Shown: in pieces, positions 35,422 through 45,694 of the stretch
How positions within the stretch are numbered: the first letter of the stretch is position 1
Layout of the letters: every line of letters starts with the position of its first letter
Assembly: GCF_003700275.1 (NCBI RefSeq)
Contig: NZ_RBRE01000013.1
Location: 62,001 to 126,000 of the forward strand
Source of the DNA: Pseudomonas cichorii
GTDB taxonomy: Bacteria > Pseudomonadota > Gammaproteobacteria > Pseudomonadales > Pseudomonadaceae
DNA: 64,000 bases
Reading direction: 5' to 3'
Position numbers and translations under genes: made by a program
Notes under the pieces: generated by a model
Database searches by the model: none
What the model was told of the DNA's origin: nothing
The model's input: the letters and a program-made list of their open reading frames with translations, nothing else

Positions 35422-36870
35422 GTGACTCAGAAGCCCGACCAGTGTCTTGGTGAATGGATCGATCGTGAAGCGCTCGCCGAGGCGATGATTCCGCTTATCG
35501 GCCAGCTCTACCGCAATAACAATGTGGTGAGTTCGATCTATGGCCGCAGCCTGATCAATCGTTCAGTCATCGCGATTCTCAAAGCTCACCGCTTTGCCCG
35601 TCATCGCCAGTCCGATGCACTTGAGTTGTCCGTGCACGAGACTTTCCCGCTCGTCAAGGCGATGAGCGAACTTGAACTGGGTGCCGCTTCGGTGGACCTG
35701 GGCAAGCTGGCCGTGAAATTCAAGACCGAAGGCAATGGCCGTTCCGCCGAGCAGTTCGTGCGTGACGAACTGGCCAGCGTTGTCGGCAAGAAAAACGCCA
35801 CTCCGTCCAAAGGCACCGATGTCGTGCTTTACGGTTTCGGCCGGATCGGTCGCCTGCTGGCCCGTATCCTGATCGAGAAGACTGGTGGCGGCGAAGGCCT
35901 GCGCCTGCGTGCCATCGTTGTCCGCAAAGGCGCGGAAAACGATCTGGTCAAGCGCGCCAGCCTGTTGCGTCGTGACTCGGTACATGGTCCGTTCGACGGC
36001 ACCATCACCATCGACGAAGCCAACAGCACCCTGACTGCCAACGGCAACCTGATCCAGATCATCTACGCCAAGAACCCTGCCGAGGTGGATTACACCCAGT
36101 ACGGTATCAAGGACGCCCTGCTGGTGGACAACACCGGTGTATGGCGCGATGCCGACGGCCTGGGCCAGCACCTTGCCTGCCCGGGTATCGACCGCGTCGT
36201 TCTGACTGCGCCTGGCAAAGGCAAGCTGAAGAACATCGTGCACGGTATCAACCACGGTGAAATCACCGCTGACGACAAGATCGTTTCCGCTGCTTCCTGC
36301 ACCACCAACGCCATCGTGCCGGTGCTCAAGGCAGTCAACGACAAGTTCGGTATCGTCAACGGTCACGTTGAAACGGTTCACTCGTACACCAACGACCAGA
36401 ACCTGATCGACAACTTCCACAAGGGCGATCGTCGTGGCCGTAGCGCCGCGCTGAACATGGTCATCACCGAAACCGGTGCTGCCACTGCTGCTGCCAAGGC
36501 GCTGCCTGAACTGGCTGGCAAGCTGACCGGCAACGCTATCCGCGTTCCGACGCCGAACGTTTCCATGGCCATTCTCAATCTCAACCTTGAGAAAGCGACC
36601 AGCCGTGAAGAGATGAACGAGTACCTGCGTCACATGGCGCTGCACTCGGACCTGCACAAGCAGATCGACTTCGTGAACTCGCTGGAAGTGGTTTCTACCG
36701 ACTTCGTCGGTTCGCGTCACGCCGGTGTAGTGGATGGCGAAGCAACCATCGTCAACGATAACCGCGTTGTGCTGTACGTCTGGTACGACAACGAATTCGG
36801 TTACAGCTGCCAGGTTGTTCGCGTCATGGAAGATATTGCCGGCGTCAACCCGCCAGCGTTTCCACAGTAA
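35422..36870 (+). CDS. gap: Long-form glyceraldehyde-3-phosphate dehydrogenase
   Basis: This 482-residue enzyme has an N-terminal extension of about 125 residues before the NAD-binding start VVLYGFGRIGRLLARIL. The catalytic SAASCTTNAIVPVLK, the histidine region HVETVHSYTNDQNLID and the C-terminal YDNEFGYSCQ are conserved. This long type differs from the glycolytic GapA of pseudomonads and is thought to act in gluconeogenesis. I chose GTG 35422, with TGGAAGG 6 bases upstream, over the ATG at 35407, which has none; family members begin TQKPDQCLGEW. Confidence 0.9.
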   Translation: MTQKPDQCLGEWIDREALAEAMIPLIGQLYRNNNVVSSIYGRSLINRSVIAILKAHRFARHRQSDALELSVHETFPLVKAMSELELGAASVDLGKLAVKFKTEGNGRSAEQFVRDELASVVGKKNATPSKGTDVVLYGFGRIGRLLARILIEKTGGGEGLRLRAIVVRKGAENDLVKRASLLRRDSVHGPFDGTITIDEANSTLTANGNLIQIIYAKNPAEVDYTQYGIKDALLVDNTGVWRDADGLGQHLACPGIDRVVLTAPGKGKLKNIVHGINHGEITADDKIVSAASCTTNAIVPVLKAVNDKFGIVNGHVETVHSYTNDQNLIDNFHKGDRRGRSAALNMVITETGAATAAAKALPELAGKLTGNAIRVPTPNVSMAILNLNLEKATSREEMNEYLRHMALHSDLHKQIDFVNSLEVVSTDFVGSRHAGVVDGEATIVNDNRVVLYVWYDNEFGYSCQVVRVMEDIAGVNPPAFPQ

Positions 36871-36903
36871 TAGCAATTGCCCGGTCTGACCGGGCAGTTC
36901 TGC

Positions 36904-36949
36904 AAACGGGCCGAATCCTGTAGCCACAGGTTCGGCCCGTTTTGTTTTT
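36904..36949 (+). terminator. gap terminator
   Basis: A 12-bp outer stem AAACGGGCCGAA/TTCGGCCCGTTT, extended inside by CCTGT/ACAGG, is followed by TGTTTTT. Confidence 0.88.
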
Positions 36950-37037
36950 GGGATGGCTTGAAGCCTGAGCGTTATCTCTGACAGGATTACTGCCGGAGAG
37001 CGTACGACTCTTCTTGCGACTGATGGAGCAGTGCCCG

Positions 37038-38303
37038 ATGAGCAACAGTTCGGCGATGGACAATTCGCAGAAGCAACTCAAAAGCAGTTTCCTTTTGTTG
37101 TTCCTGACGATCTTCATCCCTTTTGGCCTGGGCCACTTCGTCTCCTACATGTTCCGCACCGTCAATGCCGTGATTTATGTCGACCTGCAGGCTGACCTGA
37201 ATCTGCCTGCCAGCAGTCTGGGCTTGTTGACGGGAGTCTATTTCCTGACCTTTGCCGCGGCGCAGATCCCGCTGGGCGTCATGCTCGACCGTTACGGCCC
37301 GCGCAGTGTGCAGGCGCCCATGCTGTTGCTTGCCGTGCTGGGTTCGGTGATCTTCAGCCTGTCCAGTACCGAGGCGGGTTTGTTGCTCGGACGTGGTCTG
37401 ATCGGGCTCGGCGTTGCCGGATCGTTGATGAGTGCCATCAAGGCCTGCGCCATCTGGTTGCCGCCCGAGCGGTTGCCTCTGAGTACGGCGTGCCTGCTGT
37501 CGATTGGCGGGCTCGGCGCCATGGCTTCCACCACACCCTTGCACGTGTTGCTCAACTGGATCAGCTGGCGCGAGGCGTTTCTGATTCTGGCGCTGCTGAC
37601 TTTCTGTGTCGCCGTGATCATTCATTTCAGTGTGCCCCGCAGCTACGAGTCCAGGAATACGCGCTACGCCGATATGTTTGCCGCCGTAGGCAGGCTTTAT
37701 TCGTCATGGACTTTCTGGCGTCTGGCGCTGTACTCGGTCTTCGCCCATGCCATTTACATGTCGGTGCTGTCGTTGTGGATGGGGCCGTGGTTGCGAGATA
37801 TGGCCGGCCTGAGCGATTCCGCGATGGCCAGTGTGCTGCTGTTCGGCACGGTTGCGATGGTTGCCGGCTCCCTGGCGTTTGGCGTCATTACCGATTACCT
37901 GCGCCGCTTCGGCGTGCAGCCGATCATGGTCTGCGGCAGCGGTATGCTGGTCTTTATTGTGTTCCAGATACTCATGGCCAGCGGCTTGCCGGTTTCGCCC
38001 TATCTGATTGCCATGGGCTTCAGCTTTTTCGGCACCTCGACCACCATGAACTACGCCATCGTGGCCCAGTCGGTGGCACCTGATCTGGCAGGGCGAGTGA
38101 GTTCGTCCTTCAATCTGCTGGTGTTCGTGCTGGCGTTTTTCCTGCAATGGCTGATGGGGATCGTGCTGAATCTATGGCCTGTGGGCGAGGGCGCCGGGCA
38201 TCCGGTCGAGGCTTATCAGTGGTCGCTGGGCCTGATGATTGCCTTGCAGTTGCCGGGTTTGCTGCTGTGGTTGAGCTTCAAGCCATGGAAGACAAACGTC
38301 TGA
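37038..38303 (+). CDS. Major facilitator superfamily transporter
   Basis: This transporter of about 421 residues has 12 predicted membrane helices. The loop 2-3 motif LDRYGPRSVQ and GRGLIGLGVAGSLMSAIK in the N-half fit MFS permeases of the nitrate/sugar-phosphate branch, but I cannot name the substrate. ATG 37038 has GGAG 10 bases upstream; a TTG at 37014 is less likely. The gene stands between gap and the MHS symporter, where P. aeruginosa has other genes. Confidence 0.8.
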   Translation: MSNSSAMDNSQKQLKSSFLLLFLTIFIPFGLGHFVSYMFRTVNAVIYVDLQADLNLPASSLGLLTGVYFLTFAAAQIPLGVMLDRYGPRSVQAPMLLLAVLGSVIFSLSSTEAGLLLGRGLIGLGVAGSLMSAIKACAIWLPPERLPLSTACLLSIGGLGAMASTTPLHVLLNWISWREAFLILALLTFCVAVIIHFSVPRSYESRNTRYADMFAAVGRLYSSWTFWRLALYSVFAHAIYMSVLSLWMGPWLRDMAGLSDSAMASVLLFGTVAMVAGSLAFGVITDYLRRFGVQPIMVCGSGMLVFIVFQILMASGLPVSPYLIAMGFSFFGTSTTMNYAIVAQSVAPDLAGRVSSSFNLLVFVLAFFLQWLMGIVLNLWPVGEGAGHPVEAYQWSLGLMIALQLPGLLLWLSFKPWKTNV

Positions 38304-38310
38304 AAATGAA

Positions 38311-38334
38311 ATGCCCCGGCACGGGCCGGGGCAT
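38311..38334. terminator. Bidirectional terminator between the two transporter genes
   Basis: A 10-bp stem ATGCCCCGGC/GCCGGGGCAT with a 4-base loop has CTCTTTG on the right and, on the minus strand, TTCATTTTC. Confidence 0.72.
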
Positions 38335-38358
38335 CTCTTTGTGGCTTGACGCGCTGAA

Positions 38359-39651
38359 TCAGGCGGTGGCGGCAGCGCCCGGAGCTTGCAGTTGCTGCCC
38401 GCCCTTGCGGAACAGCACCAGCGTTGCGATCAGGCCCAGGATGGCCGCGCCGGTCAGCCAGATACCAGGTGCGGCCTTGTTGTCCAGCACATGGATCAGG
38501 TAAGTACAGGCCGCTGGCGTGAAGCCGCCAAAGGTCGCGGTCGCCAGGCTGTAGGCCAGGGAGAAACCGGTGGTGCGGACCTCTACAGGCATGATTTCGG
38601 TCAGGGCCACGACCATGGCGCCGTTATACGAGCCGTACAGGAACGAGAACCACAATTCGACCATCAGCAGGTTGCCGAAGCTCGGGTGTGCGACCAGCCA
38701 CGACAGGGCAGGGTAGGCAGTGGCGATGGCCAGTACGGTTGCGGCTATCAGTAGCGGCTTGCGGCCGATCCGGTCGGAAAACGAACCCATGATCGGCAGC
38801 CAGATGAAGTTGGACAGGCCCACGCAGACGGTAACCAGCAAACTGTCGAGGTCCGACAGATGCAGCTCGTTCTTGCCGAAGGTCGGGGTGTAGGCGGTGA
38901 TCAGGTAGAACGACACGGTGGTCATGACCACCAGCGCCATGCCGCCCAGCACCAGGCCGAAGTTCTGGCTGATCGAGCGCACGACTTCCTTCAGGTCCGG
39001 ACGATGGGTGCGCGCCTCGAATTCAGGCGACTCCTCCAGCGAGCGGCGGATGATGAAAATGGCCGGTACGATCAGGCAGCCCACCAGGAACGGCACGCGC
39101 CAGCCCCATTCACCCATTTGATCCGGGCTGAGCCAGTGGTTGAGGCCGACGCCCAGCAGGCCGGCGAAAACCACCGCGGCCTGTTGGCTGGCGGATTGCC
39201 AACTGACGAAGAAGCCTTTGCGGCCCGGCGTGGAAATTTCCGCCAGATAGACCGAAACGCCACCCAGTTCCACGCCGGCGGAGAAGCCCTGCAAGAGGCG
39301 TCCCAGCAGGACCAGCAACGGTGCGGCAACGCCCAGTGTTGCGTAGCCCGGAACGCAGGCGATCAACACGGTCCCCATCGCCATCAAGGCCAGGGTGATG
39401 ATCAGCCCCTTGCGACGACCGTGGCGGTCAATGTAGGCACCGAGGAAAATCGCACCCAGCGGGCGCATCAGGAAGCCAGCACCGAAAGTGGCCAGCGAAA
39501 GCATCAGGGACGCGAATGCGCTGTCGGAAGGGAAGAAGGTCTTGGCAATGGCCGTGGCGTAAAAGCCATAGACCATGAAATCGTACATTTCAAGAAAATT
39601 GCCGCTGACAACGCGAAAAATCGCCTTGCCTTTGCCTGTGTTTGAGGCCAT
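38359..39651 (-). CDS. MHS-family metabolite:proton symporter, citrate/tricarballylate type
   Basis: This 430-residue, 12-helix MFS protein belongs to the metabolite:H+ symporter family: [15 protein letters not shown] at helix 1, [21 protein letters not shown] at loop 2-3 and [21 protein letters not shown] at helix 4 are characteristic of CitA/TcuC-like carriers. The substrate is probably a tri- or dicarboxylate; no tricarboxylate operon genes are adjacent. It is divergent from the toxin-like gene, with 283 bases between. Confidence 0.85.
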   Translation of the reverse strand: MASNTGKGKAIFRVVSGNFLEMYDFMVYGFYATAIAKTFFPSDSAFASLMLSLATFGAGFLMRPLGAIFLGAYIDRHGRRKGLIITLALMAMGTVLIACVPGYATLGVAAPLLVLLGRLLQGFSAGVELGGVSVYLAEISTPGRKGFFVSWQSASQQAAVVFAGLLGVGLNHWLSPDQMGEWGWRVPFLVGCLIVPAIFIIRRSLEESPEFEARTHRPDLKEVVRSISQNFGLVLGGMALVVMTTVSFYLITAYTPTFGKNELHLSDLDSLLVTVCVGLSNFIWLPIMGSFSDRIGRKPLLIAATVLAIATAYPALSWLVAHPSFGNLLMVELWFSFLYGSYNGAMVVALTEIMPVEVRTTGFSLAYSLATATFGGFTPAACTYLIHVLDNKAAPGIWLTGAAILGLIATLVLFRKGGQQLQAPGAAATA

Positions 39652-39818
39652 TGGAAATACTCACTTAGGCTGTCTAACTAGGGGATCCGTTGTATTTATG
39701 TCCTGTTTTGTACTGGCGAAGGCTCAAGCCCGCACCTGATACATAATTGTAACCATATGTGTAAATGATCCCGAAAACAACCTTCAGTCATGTGAGAGTC
39801 GTTTGCGCAGCCTGTGGG

Positions 39819-39832
39819 ATGCAGTACTGCAT
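39819..39832. repeat. Perfect 14-bp palindrome in the symporter/toxin-like intergenic region
   Basis: ATGCAGTACTGCAT reads the same on both strands. It lies 103 bases before the toxin-like gene and 168 from the symporter start, so it could be an operator for either. A GCCCG/CGGGC stem without T tract follows at 39890-39904. Confidence 0.45.
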
Positions 39833-39934
39833 GAGGTATTTGTTTATGCCGTCGCGAGGGGATGTATGGCTTTAGCTCATTGAAATAGCGCCCGCTTGCC
39901 GGGCAGCCATTCAAACAAGTGAGCTGGATTTCAT

Positions 39935-42900
39935 ATGACTATTGCATTCGATGTTGCCGAACAATTTGCCGCACGTCCCACCTTGCGCGGGGTCGCCCTT
40001 GCCACCTTGCGCCAGGGGTTGAGCGAGCTGTATCCAAGGTTGCAGATCGATCCGCAGGCTGCGGTCGTTTCCCGGATCACGCCGGCTATGGGTTCTTCAC
40101 CGGCCACGAGTGTCGAGGTCGGCAGCCTTCTCGATTGCCTGCTGGAAAATTTCACGGCTCAAGCCACGGTGAAATGGACCCGTGAGCAAACGGGCCTGCT
40201 CGCCGCTGCGGGTGACTCATACCCGTTGCCTGTCAATATGTTCAATATCGGCGTGCTGATGAACCGGCTGATTCTCGGTCTGTTCGAGAACGTCCAGCAG
40301 GCCCTGACCAATTACTGGAGTGAGTCCAGAGACGAAAGTGTCGATGGCCGCAGTCGTTGGGCCTGGCTGACGGAGCGCGTCAGGCAGAAACTGCTCGACG
40401 ATCTGGCCGCGACAACGCCTCCGCGCCCGGTCGATGCCGAGGCTCGGGAGTGGTTGCGCACTGTAGCCCTGTTTCCGCAAAAGGCCGACCGCGAGCGCAG
40501 AGGTACAGGTCAGGCGCCTTCGCGGGCCTGTCTTGTCAGCCTGCATATCAGTAGTCCGGATGTCGTTTCGGTGTTACTGCCAGCACTGGTCATTTTCAGT
40601 GATCGGCACGCTCATGGGCGGGTCTTGATGTATCAGGTTTCGGGAAACTGTCAGGTCTGGCCGTCGCTTAGATCCTGGGAGCAAAGCCTGAGTGGATTGC
40701 TCAGTGGCCATGTCGAGACAGGCGATGTGCAATGGACGGCCCATGAGCCGCAGGAGAATATTTTCGGCGTCCTGATCCAGGCAATCCTGGAAAACCAGCT
40801 GACGGGTGTGCAAGGCCTCAAGGCTCAGCGGGTCTATAACCTTGATGCCCTGGAGCATTCGCTGGCAGCACTGACTGATGTCTGTGCGCTTTTCGGGCTG
40901 AGCGATGTGTCAGCGAAGCTGGGCATTGATCGTTTGCCCCGCTGGATGAAGAACGCCCAAGAGGCGGATCGCAGCGAGTACAGCCGCCTGATAGGTGATC
41001 TGGCGGTGGCCCAGAAACGCTCCAATGGAAAGTCCTTCAATGAAGGACTGCCGCCGATACTGGAGTTCGCTTCGCGATCCCTGGCAGTCGCCATTGCTCA
41101 GGACCACCTGGATGGCGTGGACTTTTTGCCCCGGCAGATTCAAGTGCGCATCGACAGGGTCGCGGCGGCAACGGTGGCCGGCGGCGGCGAGCCTTTTGCG
41201 GTGGGAAGCATTGATCCGCTGTACCTGACATTGCCCGAGTTTGCCCTGGAAAACCTCTCTGGCCTGCCCGTAGGAGAAATCACCGTGCAGCGCACGGATG
41301 GCAAACCATTGCCGCACTGGCTAACGGCGGATTATCTGAAGCAACTGACCGTACGTGTCGATATTGGCCAGGTCTATCCGGACCTGCTCAAGCGCTATCT
41401 GGTTACTGATACTGCCGAAGCGCAGCGGCGTCAGGCTCTGTTCGCCGATCAATTGCGCCTGCAATTGCCGTTGCAGGCGCTGGAGCAGAAGATCAAGGGT
41501 GAACTGAGCCTCAAAGGCTATCAGTCGGTCTGCGCAATCATGCAAAGCGTCGTGGCCGAACGCTGTGTCGGGCCCCGGCCAATTGTGCTGCGGCCCCTGG
41601 CTTTCGTTCGCCGCGCAGGCCAGCAAGCTGACGTGGTGAGCAATATGTTCGTCATCGGTCCACAGGACACGACTGCCGGCCCGCATCTGTTGTATCGACC
41701 CTTTGCCCGCTCGCCGCTGATCGAGTTTGCCGACTGGCCGGCGCTGCTGGCGGCGGTCAGGCGGCCCGGAACATTGCAGAACGACATACTGGCCTGGCTG
41801 AGTGACGCTGCGCGTCCGGTTTACGCCCATGGTGGTTTTGACGAGCCGCATATCACCCGTTTTGGCCTGGGCTCGGAGTTCGCCCCGCTGGAAAAACCGC
41901 TGCCTGCGGTGCTGGGTACCGAGGTGGTCGATGGTGACATCATGCAGGCCTTGTTCAATGCCAATGCACGGGCACTGATCGAGCTGGCTGACCGCAATGC
42001 CGTATCGAATGCCGAGAGCCGCTGGGCGTTTTTCAAGGAAGGCGGCTGGTTGTTGCTCAATACCGTGTTGCCGCTGCTCAGCGGGCCGGCGGCCAATGCC
42101 CTGTGGCTGGTGCAGTTGTTGTCCAGTATCAACCAGCAACTGACTGCGCCTGAAGAGGGCGCAACACAGCTGGCCGAATTGCTGCTCAATATCTCGCTGG
42201 TATTGCTGCATTACGGTGTTTCCACTGATGCGCTGGTTTCGATGAGTTTGCTGGCGCACGATCAAACAGCGCTGGAACCGGTAGTGGCTGCGGATTCCGT
42301 ACCGGTTCATCAGGCTCCCGCCAGCTTTAAAACCGCGCTGGGCGATACCCGCACGGTTCTCGATTTTTCCTGGTCGCAACCGGAAAGTCGGCTGACCGAA
42401 ACGCAACGTCGGGCGTTGGAAGCCTTCAAGGTCCGCTCGGTAGCACTGGCCGGTGCGCCGGTTGCAGCGGGGGAATATGCAGGTCTCTACAGCCACAATG
42501 ACATCTGGCTGGCCAGGGTCGGTAGCGACCTGTTTCGGGTCCGGGTCGAAGAGGGCGAGGTCCGGGTCGTGGGGTTCTATGACCCGGCCTTGACGGGGCC
42601 GTGGCTCAAGCGTGCCGGGCAGGACTGGCGTCTGGATTTGTCACTGCATCTGCGCGGTGGCGGACCGAAGAAAAACATTCGCCTGCTGGCCGAGCAGAAT
42701 GCCGCCAACATGGCTCGTATCAATCAGAGTCTGGATCAGCTCGATCAGCGCGAGATGGAACTGGTGGACAGGATTCTGGGTTATCACGCGCATTTGAATA
42801 CCGCCACCGGTGAAGTGCGACAGCTGTTTTTCGATCGTCTGGAAAGTACCCTGGGCGAAGAAGTCGACGTGTTGAAGCAGCGTATCGATCTGTGGCAGCA

Positions 42901-44509
42901 ACTGAGAGCCGGTGATCGGCCGGCCGAGCGTAACAGGGCGCAGCGGATCGTGTTGGTAACTGCCCACCTGGAGCTTCTTGAAGGTCGGTTGGCGGCGGAT
43001 GACTCGAGGATTGCCAATACTGCCCTGGCGAAAATGACCGAGGCGGGAGGCCTGGCCTCGCAGAAAAACGTCGAGATTTACCTGAGCATGTTCAAGTCGT
43101 TGGTGATCAGGCAGGAAAAAGGCGTTCACTGGTCGCAGATCCGCGAGTCGCTATGGGAGCAAGTGCGCGCGCTGCCTAAAGTGGGCGAGGAAATCTGGCG
43201 TCAGCAGGTCATGGCGGCGTATGAGAGCAAAATCTTCTGCAGTCTGGAGTGGAAAATCCAGCGCATGATGTCGGTTCTGGAACTGTGTTTCAGCAAGGAA
43301 CACATGATGGATGCCGATGAGCTTCGCGCTTTCAAGGACGTGCGGACAGATATTGACTTGAATAATGCATTTGCCTCGCATGCCGAGCTGGAAAAACCCA
43401 ACAGCTACTCGTTGACCGAGCAGATTGATGTGCTGGAAAGCACTCTGCGGGAGTACCAGAAGACCAGAGGGGTTGCTGATGATGTCGATGTGGCGAAATT
43501 TGCCCCGGAACAGGCCGGTTATCTGGAGACGTTCAAGGCCGAGTTGAACGAGTTGTGCGAGCTGACCCAGACCCGGCTGGCACAACTGATCCAGGAGAAT
43601 GTCGAGCCTCCACCGGTCGTGGTCGAGCATATGCCGCGTTTCGAGCAGCCGTCCAAGCGCGTCATCCGGACCCGCAATCATCGCTCCTTTGTCGGGCAGG
43701 TCCGCCAGGGTGAGCGGAGTTTCCCCGGCGAAGTCGCCGATATCAAGAATGCGCTGACTGGCAAGGTGATCAGTTCATGGCACCGCCATTCGGATGGCCA
43801 ATGGGTGGAGATCCAGACCGAAAGCCCTGAAAGACCCGCTCCCAGTGTTCGCTCGACATCGCCGGGTGAGCTGCAAAAACGTGCCCAGGCGTCGCTGCAG
43901 GAAGTGGAACAGGCGCTCGACAAGGCTCGTCTGCAGTCGACGCGCAACTATGAGCCCGAGGACGTCGAGGATATTCTTGTCCTCAGGGCCGACAAGCTGA
44001 CTGCGCTTGCCGAACAGATGAGCGACCGGGCAACGTCTGCCCAGACGCCCGCCGAGCTTTCTCTGGCGCTGGCCAGAACGGCGACACAATTGCGTGAGGC
44101 CGCTGCCCGTCTGACTGCCGAGGGCCGCAGCCTGCGTATTTCGATGATCAAGGCCCAGCCACCGACGGCGGCACGCATCAGCTATCTGCATCGCCAGGGC
44201 GAAATCAATATCTCCAGTTTCAATGGCAGAAAAAACATATCGGGTGCCAGGCAGGATGATTTTCTTCAGGAGTTTGCGATTCGTGACAAGGACAACCGGT
44301 TATTGTGGTGGGCGCATTTTCACTACAGAAATGAAACGGACAGTGCTCAAGCGTTTACCGCCGCTCATCTGAAACTGCCCGAGCAGCGGCTGCTTGGTTA
44401 CAAGTCATTGATCAAGGACTCGGGAGGCGCGAAGGACGTGGTCAATATTTATCGCAGCGCCATCGGCAAGGACATCGCTCAGCGGTTGTTTCTGGTGCTG
44501 ACACCATGA
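39935..44509 (+). CDS. Giant DUF6543 (dermonecrotic-toxin-like) protein
   Basis: This 1524-residue protein has no signal peptide. Residues about 330-540 (RSEYSRLIGDLAVAQ, NGKSFNEGLPPI, WLTADYLKQLTVRVDIG, LFADQLRLQLPLQALEQKI) match the DUF6543/dermonecrotic toxin domain common in Pseudomonas. Then come MFVIGPQD (about 570), SNAESRWAFFKEGGW before two hydrophobic segments (about 703-733 and 746-773), an ancillary repeat-like part (YAGLYSHNDIWLARVG, about 848-890), a long helical part (900-1240) and a C-terminal module (about 1414-1524; DDFLQEFAIRDKDNRLLWWAHFHY, FTAAHLK). Exotoxin or contact-dependent effector is inference. No VgrG, Rhs or immunity gene is adjacent. Its stop overlaps apbE. Confidence 0.8.
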   Translation: MTIAFDVAEQFAARPTLRGVALATLRQGLSELYPRLQIDPQAAVVSRITPAMGSSPATSVEVGSLLDCLLENFTAQATVKWTREQTGLLAAAGDSYPLPVNMFNIGVLMNRLILGLFENVQQALTNYWSESRDESVDGRSRWAWLTERVRQKLLDDLAATTPPRPVDAEAREWLRTVALFPQKADRERRGTGQAPSRACLVSLHISSPDVVSVLLPALVIFSDRHAHGRVLMYQVSGNCQVWPSLRSWEQSLSGLLSGHVETGDVQWTAHEPQENIFGVLIQAILENQLTGVQGLKAQRVYNLDALEHSLAALTDVCALFGLSDVSAKLGIDRLPRWMKNAQEADRSEYSRLIGDLAVAQKRSNGKSFNEGLPPILEFASRSLAVAIAQDHLDGVDFLPRQIQVRIDRVAAATVAGGGEPFAVGSIDPLYLTLPEFALENLSGLPVGEITVQRTDGKPLPHWLTADYLKQLTVRVDIGQVYPDLLKRYLVTDTAEAQRRQALFADQLRLQLPLQALEQKIKGELSLKGYQSVCAIMQSVVAERCVGPRPIVLRPLAFVRRAGQQADVVSNMFVIGPQDTTAGPHLLYRPFARSPLIEFADWPALLAAVRRPGTLQNDILAWLSDAARPVYAHGGFDEPHITRFGLGSEFAPLEKPLPAVLGTEVVDGDIMQALFNANARALIELADRNAVSNAESRWAFFKEGGWLLLNTVLPLLSGPAANALWLVQLLSSINQQLTAPEEGATQLAELLLNISLVLLHYGVSTDALVSMSLLAHDQTALEPVVAADSVPVHQAPASFKTALGDTRTVLDFSWSQPESRLTETQRRALEAFKVRSVALAGAPVAAGEYAGLYSHNDIWLARVGSDLFRVRVEEGEVRVVGFYDPALTGPWLKRAGQDWRLDLSLHLRGGGPKKNIRLLAEQNAANMARINQSLDQLDQREMELVDRILGYHAHLNTATGEVRQLFFDRLESTLGEEVDVLKQRIDLWQQLRAGDRPAERNRAQRIVLVTAHLELLEGRLAADDSRIANTALAKMTEAGGLASQKNVEIYLSMFKSLVIRQEKGVHWSQIRESLWEQVRALPKVGEEIWRQQVMAAYESKIFCSLEWKIQRMMSVLELCFSKEHMMDADELRAFKDVRTDIDLNNAFASHAELEKPNSYSLTEQIDVLESTLREYQKTRGVADDVDVAKFAPEQAGYLETFKAELNELCELTQTRLAQLIQENVEPPPVVVEHMPRFEQPSKRVIRTRNHRSFVGQVRQGERSFPGEVADIKNALTGKVISSWHRHSDGQWVEIQTESPERPAPSVRSTSPGELQKRAQASLQEVEQALDKARLQSTRNYEPEDVEDILVLRADKLTALAEQMSDRATSAQTPAELSLALARTATQLREAAARLTAEGRSLRISMIKAQPPTAARISYLHRQGEINISSFNGRKNISGARQDDFLQEFAIRDKDNRLLWWAHFHYRNETDSAQAFTAAHLKLPEQRLLGYKSLIKDSGGAKDVVNIYRSAIGKDIAQRLFLVLTP

Positions 44510-45537
44510 GTATGCGGCAACCGGCTTGGCTGCGCGTCGGTGTGTATGGGCTTTTTTCCAGCGCCATGCTCGGCTGTGATGCGGGCCCGGTCCTGGAGAA
44601 TTTCGGTGGGCCGACCATGGGCAGCGGTTATTCGGTCAGTTATGTACGCCACGCTGGCCAGCCGGATGCCCGGGTGGTTCAGCCGGAGGTCGAGGCAATA
44701 CTGGCCGAGGTCGATCAGCAGATGTCCACCTGGCGCAACGACTCGGATATCGAGCGTTTCAATGTCCTGCCGGCCAACAGTTGCCAGTCCATGCCGCCCG
44801 CGGTGCTGGAACTGGTTCGTGTCGGTGAGCATCTGTCCCGTGAAACGGATGGCGCTTTCGATCTGACCGTCCTGCCGCTGCTGAACCTGTGGGGCTTTGG
44901 CCCCCAGTCCCGCGGCGAGCAGGTGCCGACTGCCCGGCAACTGGCCCGGACTCTGGAGCGGGTAGGGTATCGACACCTGAGTATCGAGGGCCAGCGCCTG
45001 TGCAAGGATGCCGCGGTGGAAGTGGACCTGAGCAGCATGGCGGCCGGTTATACGGTTGATCGTATCGGCAGTCGCCTTGAAGAGCTGGGCGTGCATGACT
45101 ATCTGGTGCAAGTTACTGGCGAACTGAAGACCCGGGGGCGCAAGCCCGATGGTTCGGCGTGGCGAGTGGCCCTGGAAGCGCCTCGCGACGATCAGCAGGT
45201 CGCGCAGAAAATCTTCGCCCTGGATGGTTGTGGCGTTTCGACTTCAGGCGACTATCGGCACTATTTCGAGCGCGAAGGGCGTCGCTATGCGCATACCCTC
45301 AATGCCTTGATTGGCACCCCGGTCGATCATGATCTGGCATCGGTGTCGGTGATTCATCCGTCGGCATTGATGGCAGACGGCTTATCGACGCTATTGTTGA
45401 TCATGGGTGCCGAACGCGGCTGGGATTACGCACAACAGCACCGGATTGCTGCTTTTTTTGTGATTCGCGCCGATAAGCGTTTTATCATTCGCAGCAATCC
45501 GGCGTTCGATCAGCTGTGTAACGTGCCCGCGCAGTGA
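44506..45537 (+). CDS. apbE: FAD:protein FMN transferase ApbE (lipoprotein)
   Basis: This 343-residue protein has a signal peptide ending at a lipobox-like AMLGC, so it is probably membrane-anchored and periplasmic. ApbE covalently attaches FMN to Ser/Thr in NqrB, NqrC, RnfG and similar proteins. Seen motifs: [67 protein letters not shown], and the metal-site region [10 protein letters not shown]. Its ATG overlaps the stop of the giant gene by four bases (ATGA), so it depends on upstream translation. The usual partners, nqrA-F, are not in the window. Confidence 0.88.
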   Translation: MSMRQPAWLRVGVYGLFSSAMLGCDAGPVLENFGGPTMGSGYSVSYVRHAGQPDARVVQPEVEAILAEVDQQMSTWRNDSDIERFNVLPANSCQSMPPAVLELVRVGEHLSRETDGAFDLTVLPLLNLWGFGPQSRGEQVPTARQLARTLERVGYRHLSIEGQRLCKDAAVEVDLSSMAAGYTVDRIGSRLEELGVHDYLVQVTGELKTRGRKPDGSAWRVALEAPRDDQQVAQKIFALDGCGVSTSGDYRHYFEREGRRYAHTLNALIGTPVDHDLASVSVIHPSALMADGLSTLLLIMGAERGWDYAQQHRIAAFFVIRADKRFIIRSNPAFDQLCNVPAQ

Positions 45538-45694
45538 GTTTCGGGCAGGAAAGTCGATCAGGCCGAACAGACAAAAGTGGCCTTCAACGCGACCAAGGGG
45601 TAATGTTCGCCTCCTTAGTGCAGCGCTAGACTGCGCCCCGTGTTTTAGCCAGAGGCGCCAGAGTGGCGCCTCGGTATGTTCTAAAGGAGTACGC

